Notes: generated by a model not told the origin, from the sequence alone. Counted from the stretch's first letter, positions 1-6,233 are shown. The stretch is 7,609 bases of DNA from Candidatus Cloacimonadota bacterium (GCA_029934195.1 JAOZMQ010000139.1:1-7609); one strand, 5' to 3'. Made by a program: numbers and translations.

Positions 1-21
1 TAGGGGAGATTAAGAGGGGTT

Positions 22-51
22 TTAACTTCTTGCGAAATAAATTGATATAAA
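22..51 (+). promoter_or_regulatory. Candidate sigma70-type promoter for the HDOD-MFS unit
   Basis: A -35-like TTAACT (22-27, 4 of 6 matches to TTGACA) lies 18 nt before a -10-like TATAAA (46-51, 5 of 6 matches). Transcription would begin near position 58, which coincides with the base of the stem-loop at 57-88. In sequence this AT-rich such matches arise by chance, so this is a weak call resting mainly on the position. Confidence 0.3.
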
Positions 52-56
52 TGATG

Positions 57-88
57 TAGTTACTGAGGAATACCAACTTCGGTAGCTG
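57..88 (+). other. Possible 5'-leader stem-loop upstream of the HDOD gene
   Basis: Bases 58-68 can pair with 77-87 in a continuous 11-pair stem including three G-U wobbles (a further T57-G88 wobble is possible), with the 8-nt loop AATACCAA. Because it needs G-U pairs, it folds only as plus-strand RNA. No T-run follows (the next bases are GAAAAATATTTTC), so it does not look like an intrinsic terminator. If the promoter at 22-51 is real, the hairpin would sit at the very 5' end of the transcript, where such structures often protect mRNA. I see no match to the c-di-GMP (GEMM) riboswitch core. Confidence 0.3.
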
Positions 89-126
89 AAAAATATTTTC
101 TACTCTTCTTTAATTGAAACAATAAT

Positions 127-130
127 GAGG
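127..130 (+). promoter_or_regulatory. Ribosome binding site that decides the HDOD start
   Basis: GAGG sits 6 nt before the ATG at 137. The in-frame ATG at 125 overlaps this motif and has no purine-rich site of its own upstream, so 137 is the preferred start. Confidence 0.5.
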
Positions 131-136
131 TTTCTT

Positions 137-1018
137 ATGCAACAAACAATCATCCAAATCAAAGAAAAATTTGATTTAATTGAAAATCTTCCTACTTTAT
201 CTGTGATTACAACTCGTCTTTTAGAGTTGTTGAAAAAACCATCTGTGTCTATGAATGAGATTAGTAAATTAATGGAGCATGATTTATCAATAACAGCAAA
301 AGTTCTCAGAGTAGCCAACTCACCTTATTATGGATTCAGACAAAGAATTGATACTTTGAAAATGGCTTTAGTAGTACTTGGAGTCAATGAAACAAGTAAT
401 ATTATTTTAGGGTTTTCTATGTTCGATAGTTTTAATAAATCGGAAGCAAATGCTCATTTTGATATTAATAAGTTTTGGGAACATTCTGCTATTACTGCTT
501 ATATTTCGCAATATTTTGGGAAAAAATTAGGAATACGTTTTCATGGTGAAGAATTTACTGCTGGACTAATGCATGACATTGGAAAATTAATTACGGCTCA
601 ATATTTTCCAAGCGAGATAAACAATATCTTCAATTTCTTTAATAATAATGATGTTGAATTATATGAAGCTGAAGAAAGGACATTTGGTATAACACACATG
701 CAAATGGGTTTTTGGCTTGCAAATAAGTGGAAGCTCCCACAACAACTATCTGATGTCATTTTTTTTCATCATCATTCTGAAAAAGCAAAGACGAATAAAA
801 TATTAGTAGCCGTAGTTAGTCTTAGTGATAGCTTTGCAAAATTGTTTGATTCGAATCAAGAGAATAAGGAGAATGTGCTTAAATTAATTTATAAATCTTC
901 TGCTTGGAATATTTTAGAACCATATTTAATTAAATTTGAGGTTGTAGAATTTATTAAAGAATTAGAGACAAATGTAGATTCAGTAAAAGAATTTCTCGCT
1001 ACTTTAACAGATTCTTAA
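137..1018 (+). CDS. HDOD-domain signalling protein
   Basis: This 293-residue cytoplasmic protein has the HD-related output domain (HDOD) over about residues 18-215. Family landmarks are visible: an LPxL opening, the ANSPYYG turn near residue 64, WEHS near 114-117 and HDIGK at 146-150. HDOD proteins act in bacterial signal transduction, often as outputs or partners of c-di-GMP or two-component pathways, and many lack demonstrated catalysis. Here the histidine/aspartate pattern of HD hydrolases is largely present: H116, H146-D147, H187 in an HxxxG motif, H211-H213 and D231. Activity therefore cannot be excluded from sequence. No receiver, PAS, GGDEF or EAL domain is attached; the last 60 or so residues are a helical tail. 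The start at 137 is chosen for its GAGG site; an ATG at 125 would add four residues. The MFS gene begins 8 nt after the stop, suggesting one operon. The domain call is firm; the pathway is unknown. Confidence 0.88.
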   Translation: MQQTIIQIKEKFDLIENLPTLSVITTRLLELLKKPSVSMNEISKLMEHDLSITAKVLRVANSPYYGFRQRIDTLKMALVVLGVNETSNIILGFSMFDSFNKSEANAHFDINKFWEHSAITAYISQYFGKKLGIRFHGEEFTAGLMHDIGKLITAQYFPSEINNIFNFFNNNDVELYEAEERTFGITHMQMGFWLANKWKLPQQLSDVIFFHHHSEKAKTNKILVAVVSLSDSFAKLFDSNQENKENVLKLIYKSSAWNILEPYLIKFEVVEFIKELETNVDSVKEFLATLTDS

Positions 1019-1026
1019 TAATTGCA

Positions 1027-2268
1027 ATGAATAAAACATACACTGAAAATAAGACATTGACCCTTTTTATGGTCGCTTCTTTTTTTAATGGATTCATCTT
1101 TAGTTTAGGAGCCATTCAGGATATTGTTGCCAAAAAAGCTCTTCACGCAGCAGATTGGCAAATAATGCTTCTCACTATGCTTTGGCCTGTATCCAGCTTT
1201 TTTTCAATTTGGTGGGGGAAAATTTTAGAGAATTCACGCAATAAATCGCCATATTTCTGGATTGTTGCGATATTTGGAAGATTGATTCTAATTATAGTCC
1301 TTTTTATCTCAAATGTAAATTCTTTAATTCTAATATTGGGAATAATGTATTCCTTTAATTCGTTGTTTGTTCCTTTACAAAATGCGTTATTACAAGCTAA
1401 TTTCAAGCCTAAATCAATTGGTTCTGTATTTGGATATTCTGTTTGTATAGCAAATTCCATATCTATGGTCATTGTCTTCGTTGCTGGTAAACTGCTTGAT
1501 TTTGATGAATCATTTTTCCGTTACATCTTTTTCTTTATTGGAATTGCAGGCTTCTTAGGTACTTTTATTATGACTTTTATCAATATGAAAAATTCAAATC
1601 ATCTAATCAAAGAACACTCGAAGTTAAAAATTAATGATCTTCTTTTTTCTCCTGTTTTAAGAACAATTGAGGTCTTGAAAACAAATAAGGATTTTGCAAT
1701 TTTTGAGAGAAATTTTTTTATTTATGGTTTAGGTTTCATTGTTGTCTTACCTGTAATCCCAAAATTTCTTGTTGAAGATTTACAAATGACTTATACTTTG
1801 ACTTTTCTTGCAAAAGGGATTTTAGCTCAATTGGGTATCATTATACTATCACCAATTTTAGGAAAAATTTCGAGTAATCGCGATCCCAATCAATTTACCG
1901 GATATATTTTTTTCGCTCTAGCTTTTTATCCAATAACTCTTTTATTGGCAAGTCTTGTTAATAATCATACTTTTGCAATTGTGTTGATTTTTGTAGCATA
2001 TTTGATTTTTGGAATTGCCATGTCCGGAGTTGTTATTTCTTGGAATATTAGTTCAATTCATTTTGCGGGAAAAGAAGATGCTTCAATGTATCAAGCAGTA
2101 CACTTAACTTTAACAGGTATAAGAGGTATCATAGCTCCTTTATTGGGATATTTTGTTATGACATTTATTGGTATTCAGGCTGTTTTTGCAATAGCTTCCG
2201 GTTTTCTATTCTTAGCTTCGTATTTAAGCTTTAATCAATTCAAGATAATAAGAGAAAGAAATGGATAA
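1027..2268 (+). CDS. Major facilitator superfamily transporter, substrate unknown
   Basis: This 413-residue inner-membrane protein has about twelve hydrophobic helices in the usual 6+6 layout, roughly at 11-30, 44-63, 75-95, 98-118, 134-155, 163-186, then 223-245, 255-275, 286-305, 306-330, 355-377 and 379-398. A basic, polar central loop (about 187-222) divides the halves. A degenerate MFS motif A follows helix 2 (GKILENSRNK, 64-73), lacking the usual DR pair. The stretch around residues 338-372, including IHFAGKEDASMYQAVHLTLTG, resembles a conserved C-terminal signature I recall from uncharacterised bacterial MFS proteins; it does not identify a substrate. Length is typical for the superfamily. 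There is no clear Shine-Dalgarno sequence before the ATG, and the gene starts 8 nt after the HDOD stop, so translation is probably coupled. Family assignment is strong; substrate and direction of transport cannot be told. Confidence 0.88.
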   Translation: MNKTYTENKTLTLFMVASFFNGFIFSLGAIQDIVAKKALHAADWQIMLLTMLWPVSSFFSIWWGKILENSRNKSPYFWIVAIFGRLILIIVLFISNVNSLILILGIMYSFNSLFVPLQNALLQANFKPKSIGSVFGYSVCIANSISMVIVFVAGKLLDFDESFFRYIFFFIGIAGFLGTFIMTFINMKNSNHLIKEHSKLKINDLLFSPVLRTIEVLKTNKDFAIFERNFFIYGLGFIVVLPVIPKFLVEDLQMTYTLTFLAKGILAQLGIIILSPILGKISSNRDPNQFTGYIFFALAFYPITLLLASLVNNHTFAIVLIFVAYLIFGIAMSGVVISWNISSIHFAGKEDASMYQAVHLTLTGIRGIIAPLLGYFVMTFIGIQAVFAIASGFLFLASYLSFNQFKIIRERNG

Positions 2269-2346
2269 TAACCAATGATTGCACAGATTTAAAATAATAA
2301 ATCCTTGTTGAAATCTTAAAGAATAATATAGGATATAAAAAAACAA

Positions 2347-2375
2347 TTGACACAGTAATCATAAAAATCTTTATA
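2347..2375 (+). promoter_or_regulatory. Candidate promoter of the lipoprotein gene
   Basis: A perfect TTGACA (2347-2352) is followed after 17 nt by a weak -10 element TTTATA (2370-2375); TATAGC at 2372-2377 is an alternative. Transcription would start near 2382, leaving a leader of about 20 nt that contains the strong AAGGAG site. The location, in the 134-nt gap after the MFS gene, suits independent expression of the lipoprotein. The -35 box is convincing and the -10 box is not. Confidence 0.5.
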
Positions 2376-2402
2376 GCGGTTACAAAAAAATAAGGAGAAA
2401 AT

Positions 2403-3167
2403 ATGAAAAATTTAAGAAAAGTCAGTATGTTACTGTTTGTTGTTTTAGCACTTATGGTAAGCTTTGGTTGTTCAGAAAGTAGTGATGGCGATAATGATAA
2501 TGATGGTAATTCATCTACCTTTACCGGAGCTGGAGATTTCACAGGAAGTGACTTTGATTATATGTTAATGATTGGAAATTATGATTTTGATACACGCAGT
2601 TCAATAATCTCAATAACATCGATGGACGAGAATATAATTACAGATTGTAATGTTTCAATTAATGGTGAAGATGTTGAACTTTTAAATACTGGTGGAGGTT
2701 GGATAGGAGATCTTCTCGATGTAGTTGAAGGTGAAACTTATGTATTCAAAGTAACTTGTGACAATAAATCAGCTGAAGCAAGCTTGAAAGTTACATATAT
2801 ACCTAATTTAACTGCTCCTGAAACTTTTGATTTTACACAAGCGACTCCGATTAGTTGGTCTCAAGGTGGTAATAATCAGTATCAATTTATTACAGGTTAT
2901 TATGAATCTATGGATTATAATGAGGATCTTTTTATTGAAGTTGATAGTGATGTTAGGGAATATACTTTACCTGCTAATTGGATGACTCCAGCAACTACAG
3001 ATGAGTACACTGATATAGAAATTTATGAATTCAACTTTAGTTCAAATAATGATTTCCTTTTTATCAGTTCAAGTTTTGACATGGTTGGATATGGTATCTA
3101 CAGAAATAATTCAAAACCCAAAAGTAATCATTTAGAAAAAATTATTGATATTATTTCAAGTAATTAA
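2403..3167 (+). CDS. Putative secreted lipoprotein with Ig/FN3-like beta domains, function unknown
   Basis: I do not recognise this 254-residue protein as a known family. Its N-terminus is a lipoprotein signal: K2, R5 and K6, a hydrophobic core (9-19) and a cysteine at 23 preceded by VSFG. The lipobox is loose because -3 is Ser and -2 is Phe. A short acidic linker follows, with alternating aspartates at 28, 30, 32 and 34 ending in DG, resembling a DxDxDG calcium-binding loop. The rest is rich in Ser, Thr, Asn and aromatic residues with alternating beta-strand character. Residues about 65-135 look like an Ig/FN3-type sandwich and could hold a C82-C119 disulfide; a second beta module may span about 140-230. 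A good AAGGAG (2392-2397) lies 5 nt before the ATG. It is flanked by its own promoter and terminator, so it is probably monocistronic. The lipid-anchored envelope location is likely; the function is unknown. Confidence 0.75.
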   Translation: MKNLRKVSMLLFVVLALMVSFGCSESSDGDNDNDGNSSTFTGAGDFTGSDFDYMLMIGNYDFDTRSSIISITSMDENIITDCNVSINGEDVELLNTGGGWIGDLLDVVEGETYVFKVTCDNKSAEASLKVTYIPNLTAPETFDFTQATPISWSQGGNNQYQFITGYYESMDYNEDLFIEVDSDVREYTLPANWMTPATTDEYTDIEIYEFNFSSNNDFLFISSSFDMVGYGIYRNNSKPKSNHLEKIIDIISSN

Positions 3168-3190
3168 TTAGAATCTTTTTGTATAATACT

Positions 3191-3223
3191 AACCCCAACA
3201 AGATTGTTGGGGTTTTATTTTTT
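3191..3223 (+). terminator. Intrinsic terminator after the lipoprotein gene
   Basis: A perfect 10-bp stem (AACCCCAACA at 3191-3200 with TGTTGGGGTT at 3205-3214) closes the 4-nt loop AGAT, and the right arm runs into the T-rich tract TTTTATTTTTT (3213-3223). It lies 24 nt past the lipoprotein stop, in the 109-nt gap between convergent genes. On the minus strand the hairpin is not followed by a T-run, so it should end plus-strand transcription much better than xerC transcription. Confidence 0.92.
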
Positions 3224-3276
3224 ACCAGCAAATATACTTATTTCCGTTTTGAAGCAATGTCTTTATTCTATTTTTT

Positions 3277-4182
3277 TCAATCCTCTTTTTTACTTCTCGG
3301 ATGCGCCTGCTCATATTCTTTTCGTAAATCTTCCAAAGTAAGATGTGTATAAATTTCTGTTGAAGATAAATTGGCATGTCCCAACATTTCTTGAACTGCT
3401 ATTAAATCGGCACCGTTTGCAGTAAGATGAGTTGCAAAAGAATGACGAAGAGAGTGAGGAGAATATCCTTTAGTTTGTGCTATTAAAAGAATGTACCGAT
3501 CAATAATTTGTCGTAGTTCATCTGGTAATAATTTATTACCGCTTTTTGTAAGGAAAACAGAATTATTCTTTTCTTTAGAAACGAATTTTTGTCTGATTTT
3601 TAAATATTCACGCATTGCTTTTACAGCTTTTTTGCCTATTGGAATTATTCGTTCTTTATTTCCTTTTCCAATTACTCTAACCAATCTGCTATTCAAATCT
3701 AAAGAGTTTATTTTACAACCTGAAACTTCACTTACACGTAATCCGCAAGAATATATTAATTCCATTATTGCTTTATTTCTTACACCAAATTTTGTTTTGA
3801 TGTCCGGAATTTCTAATAATTTATTCATTTCTGTTTCAGTAAAATATTTGGGAAGGATCCTTTCAAATTTAGGTGTTGGTAAATTCAATGCAGGATTCTT
3901 AGTAATGATATTATTAATTTTGCAGAATTTGAAAAAATTCCTAATTACAGTCACTTTTCTTGCTAAAGTCCGATTAGATCGATTATTTTCATTGAGAAAA
4001 CGTAAATAATCCCGAATGAACAAACGATTAATTTCTGATAAAATAATATTTCTATCTTCGAAAAATTTGTGCAAAAAAGTTTCAAATTGGAGCAAATCAT
4101 TCTCGTAAGCTCTTATTGTATGAGAAGATAACCCTCTTGCCATCAAAGTGCGTTTATATTGTTCAATTATATCAAGCATCAT
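3277..4182 (-). CDS. xerC: Tyrosine recombinase XerC
   Basis: This 301-residue protein is a full-length Xer-type site-specific recombinase, which cuts and rejoins DNA at dif sites to resolve chromosome dimers at division, usually with a XerD partner and FtsK. An N-terminal SAM-like core-binding domain (about 3-88) precedes the catalytic domain (about 107-290). All active-site residues are present: R149 in CGLRVSE, K173 in GKGNKER, H243 and R246 in PHSLRHSFATH, H269 in LGHANLS, and the nucleophile Y278 in IYTH. The LGHANLS motif and the AHPRSKK end resemble XerC more than XerD, so xerC is preferred, though single-recombinase systems exist. Two adjacent ATGs (4182 and 4179) follow a strong GGGAGGG. 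It lies 86 nt downstream of the metallophosphatase-like gene on the same strand, probably cotranscribed. No integrase-type arm-binding domain, phage gene or att site is nearby, so this looks like the housekeeping enzyme. Confidence 0.93.
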   Translation of the reverse strand: MMLDIIEQYKRTLMARGLSSHTIRAYENDLLQFETFLHKFFEDRNIILSEINRLFIRDYLRFLNENNRSNRTLARKVTVIRNFFKFCKINNIITKNPALNLPTPKFERILPKYFTETEMNKLLEIPDIKTKFGVRNKAIMELIYSCGLRVSEVSGCKINSLDLNSRLVRVIGKGNKERIIPIGKKAVKAMREYLKIRQKFVSKEKNNSVFLTKSGNKLLPDELRQIIDRYILLIAQTKGYSPHSLRHSFATHLTANGADLIAVQEMLGHANLSSTEIYTHLTLEDLRKEYEQAHPRSKKED

Positions 4183-4186
4183 CTAT

Positions 4187-4193
4187 CCCTCCC
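4187..4193 (-). promoter_or_regulatory. Strong ribosome binding site of xerC
   Basis: GGGAGGG on the minus strand is the most G-rich translation signal in the window. Its GGAGG core lies 5 nt before the ATG at 4182 and 8 nt before the ATG at 4179, so both starts are possible and differ by one Met. It suggests xerC is translated on its own rather than by coupling to the upstream gene. Confidence 0.7.
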
Positions 4194-4268
4194 ATAAAAC
4201 AAATTACTTTTTTCTCAAGCCTTAAAATGAGATTACTAATGAGGTAAACATATTTCTTAAACAAATCC

Positions 4269-5042
4269 TTATTTGAATTTTTTGAGTTTCCATTTTTTTG
4301 TAATTTTCCCATTTGCTTTTTTAATTCGCAATTGTCCAAATTTTCCTTTTGAAGAGATAACACTACAAAAATCAGTTTTATTATTCCAAAATTCATGATA
4401 AGTTTTTTTGTAATCAAAACTTAGAACAGCATCAATCTGATATTTACTACAAATATCTTTCACAATAAATTTTGGAACACTGGTAAGCATAATTACCAAA
4501 TCACATTTTGGTGATAAAAGTTGGACTTGTTTCTCGGCAATTGTAAAAATATCAAATTCCATATTCATAGATTGATTTATTTCATTTTTAACCGTAAAAT
4601 CCGGTGTGTATATTGAAAAAAATCCAAGTCGAATTGAGTCCATTTCAATAATAGAATTTTTCACAAGAAAGGAGTTTTTTCTCTCCGGATAAATATTAGA
4701 ACTCAATAATTTAAAGTTCGTGATTTCAGGAAAATAATCAAAAAAATAGTCAGTAGGACATGAAAAAGTAACAGGTAAATTTTCTAAAGTTTCAATAATC
4801 AGAGAATCATTTACAACATTATTTTTTTTTAAAATTTTACCTGTAAAAATACTAATTTCATTTGTGGTAATTGTATCACTTATCGCACTATTAAGATTAA
4901 ATTTAAGATCAGTAAAAATCGAGTCATTTTTTATGATCTTTTGAGAAAGTGATATTTCATTAAAAAAATTAATATCAATGATTTGAGAAAAGAGTGAAAA
5001 AGTCGAACAAAGTAAAATAGCTATAATTATTAAATATTTCAT
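4269..5042 (-). CDS. Secreted 5'-nucleotidase-like (metallophosphatase-fold) protein, apparently non-catalytic
   Basis: This 257-residue protein begins with a Sec-type signal peptide (K2, hydrophobic 3-18, probable cleavage before Q20), so it is periplasmic or exported. By eye the mature part follows the metallophosphatase half of 5'-nucleotidases in order. INFFNEIS (24-31) sits where the NDxHG motif belongs, IFTGK (65-69) replaces GDxxxG, and PTDYFFDYF (96-104) replaces GNHEFD. LLSSNIYP (112-119) and LGFFSIYTPDF (139-149) resemble the usual sANvy and iGligltTpet stretches. CDLVIMLTS (180-188) lacks the LSH histidine, IDAVLSFDYKKTY (203-215) replaces GGHSH, and SKGKFGQLRI (231-240) matches the closing strand. 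Every metal-ligand motif therefore appears lost while the framework persists. The C-terminal nucleotide-specificity domain is absent. The start at 5042 has AGGA 6 nt upstream; the ATG at 5057 has no such site and would spoil the signal peptide. The fold call is my inference from pattern memory. Confidence 0.55.
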   Translation of the reverse strand: MKYLIIIAILLCSTFSLFSQIIDINFFNEISLSQKIIKNDSIFTDLKFNLNSAISDTITTNEISIFTGKILKKNNVVNDSLIIETLENLPVTFSCPTDYFFDYFPEITNFKLLSSNIYPERKNSFLVKNSIIEMDSIRLGFFSIYTPDFTVKNEINQSMNMEFDIFTIAEKQVQLLSPKCDLVIMLTSVPKFIVKDICSKYQIDAVLSFDYKKTYHEFWNNKTDFCSVISSKGKFGQLRIKKANGKITKKWKLKKFK

Positions 5043-5048
5043 TTTATA

Positions 5049-5052
5049 TCCT
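5049..5052 (-). promoter_or_regulatory. Ribosome binding site that sets the start of the metallophosphatase-like gene
   Basis: AGGA on the minus strand is 6 nt before the ATG at 5042. The longer in-frame start at 5057 lies upstream of this motif and has only A-rich sequence before it. The shorter start also yields a standard signal peptide beginning Met-Lys. Confidence 0.55.
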
Positions 5053-5067
5053 ATCATTTTTTATTAC

Positions 5068-5096
5068 TTTAAAAAATCTGACTGATTGAATGTCAA
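5068..5096 (-). promoter_or_regulatory. Candidate promoter for the metallophosphatase-like gene and xerC
   Basis: On the minus strand a perfect TTGACA (5096-5091) is followed after 17 nt by TTTAAA (5073-5068), which matches four of six bases of TATAAT. Transcription would start near 5061, giving a leader of about 20 nt that includes the AGGA site. It lies back-to-back with the ruvB promoter region. Confidence 0.55.
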
Positions 5097-5140
5097 GTTG
5101 AAGTAATAAATATATTTTTGGATTAAATTTTACTCCGTTC

Positions 5141-5180
5141 TTGACATAAAGAGAATCATTTTAGAGTAAGGAATTATAAT
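5141..5180 (+). promoter_or_regulatory. Candidate ruvB promoter region
   Basis: A perfect TTGACA (5141-5146) precedes ruvB, but no good -10 box lies at 17 nt; the best near it is TAGAGT (5162-5167) at 15 nt. A perfect TATAAT (5175-5180) is present, but 28 nt from the TTGACA and without a good -35 box of its own, and it would leave a leader of only about 12 nt. One of these probably drives ruvB; I cannot tell which. Confidence 0.4.
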
Positions 5181-5198
5181 TAATTCTATTGAGGTAAT

Positions 5199-6233
5199 AT
5201 GTTAGAACGAATTGCAACCCCAAATCAGTTTTCAGAAGAGGCTGAATTTGATCGAGCTTTAAGACCAAAGAGATTGGATGATTTTGTTGGTCAGGAAAAA
5301 TTAAAAGAAATACTTGATATCTCTATTCAAGCAGCAAAACTTCGTGGTGAACCTTTGGATCATGTTTTATTTTATGGACCACCTGGACTTGGTAAGACAA
5401 CACTCTCAAATATTATTGCGAATGAATTGGGAGCAAAAATAAAAATAACTTCCGGTCCTGTTTTAGATAAACCTACTGATCTTGCTGGAATACTTACAAA
5501 TTTGGAAAGTCGAGATGTCTTTTTTATCGATGAAATTCATCGCCTGAATCATGTTGTTGAAGAATATATGTATCCGGCCATTGAAGATTTTAGTATTGAG
5601 ATAATCATCGATAGCGGTCCGAGTGCAAGATCACTGAGAATAGATTTGGAACCATTCACTTTGATCGGAGCAACAACACGAGCCGGACTTTTAACAGCTC
5701 CGATGAGAGCAAGATTTGGTATTGTTTTGCGACTTGATTACTATAATGAAAAAGATATTATCAAAATTCTTGAAAGATCTGCGAGATTATTAAACGTTGA
5801 AATTGAACATGAAGGAACAATTGAAATGGCTCGTAGAAGTCGAGGAACTCCACGTGTTGCCAATAGACTTTTACGCCGAGTTCGCGATTATGCTCAAATT
5901 CGAGGTAATGGAATCATCACAAAAGATATTGCGATAAAAGCTCTAAAAATGTTAGATGTCGATCATGCCGGATTAGATGATATGGACAAAAGATTGTTAA
6001 TGACTTTGATAGAAAATTATAATGGAGGACCGGTTGGATTAAAAACTCTTGCGGTAGCCATTGGTGAAGATGCCGGAACAGTTGAAGAAATCTACGAGCC
6101 TTATTTAATTCAACAAGGATTTTTAGAAAGAACCATGCAAGGAAGAAAAGCTACTCGAAAAACATATAAGCATTTTGGAATCATTTCAACTGAAACACAA
6201 AAAGATCTTTTTGATATTATTGAGCCACAATAA
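5199..6233 (+). CDS. ruvB: Holliday junction branch-migration ATPase RuvB
   Basis: RuvB forms hexameric rings that, with RuvA, use ATP to drive branch migration of Holliday junctions during recombinational repair. This 344-residue copy is full length and intact. The N-terminus has the conserved LRPKRLDDFVGQ segment (21-32). The AAA+ core carries Walker A GPPGLGKTT (60-68), Walker B VFFIDEIH (107-114, D111 and E112), sensor 1 GATTRAG (157-163), an arginine-finger segment MRARFG (169-174, R170) and a sensor 2 arginine in GTPRVANRLLRR (216-227, R219). The C-terminal winged-helix DNA-binding domain contains the family stretch GEDAGTVEEIYEPYLIQQGF (289-308). GAGG at 5191-5194 lies 4 nt before the ATG. 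ruvA and ruvC are not in the window, and the next gene starts 296 nt downstream, so ruvB seems to be transcribed alone here. It diverges from the xerC unit across a 156-nt intergenic region. Confidence 0.98.
   Translation: MLERIATPNQFSEEAEFDRALRPKRLDDFVGQEKLKEILDISIQAAKLRGEPLDHVLFYGPPGLGKTTLSNIIANELGAKIKITSGPVLDKPTDLAGILTNLESRDVFFIDEIHRLNHVVEEYMYPAIEDFSIEIIIDSGPSARSLRIDLEPFTLIGATTRAGLLTAPMRARFGIVLRLDYYNEKDIIKILERSARLLNVEIEHEGTIEMARRSRGTPRVANRLLRRVRDYAQIRGNGIITKDIAIKALKMLDVDHAGLDDMDKRLLMTLIENYNGGPVGLKTLAVAIGEDAGTVEEIYEPYLIQQGFLERTMQGRKATRKTYKHFGIISTETQKDLFDIIEPQ

Noticed and set aside
3..50. An open frame entering from the window edge and ending at TAA 48-50, possibly the tail of an upstream gene
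   Set aside because: Only 15 codons are visible, with no recognisable protein feature, and it overlaps the candidate promoter. It cannot be supported without the upstream sequence.
1..124. c-di-GMP riboswitch in the leader of the HDOD gene
   Set aside because: It would suit an HDOD gene, but the conserved GEMM core (GGACGCAAAGC-like) is absent and only one hairpin is evident.
2286..2303. Inverted repeat GATTTA-aaataa-TAAATC after the MFS gene as a terminator
   Set aside because: The stem is only 6 bp, almost entirely A-T, and no T-run follows. Such palindromes are common by chance at this base composition.
3491..4009. A 172-codon plus-strand frame antisense to xerC
   Set aside because: The opposite strand encodes a complete XerC with all catalytic residues, and the antisense translation is low-complexity hydrophobic sequence.
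3277..4182. Reading the tyrosine recombinase as a phage or island integrase
   Set aside because: The length, domain layout and the LGHANLS and AHPRSKK motifs fit housekeeping XerC. There is no arm-binding domain, excisionase, att-like repeat or tRNA gene nearby.
4213..4232. TCTCA/TGAGA inverted repeat in the gap upstream of xerC as a terminator
   Set aside because: The stem is only 5 bp with a 10-nt loop and is followed on the transcribed minus strand by A residues instead of T residues.
4172..4417. An 81-codon minus-strand frame bridging the metallophosphatase-like gene and xerC
   Set aside because: It overlaps the end of one gene and the start of the other in a different frame, with no homology or start signal. 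It is a shadow frame, not evidence of a fusion or frameshift.
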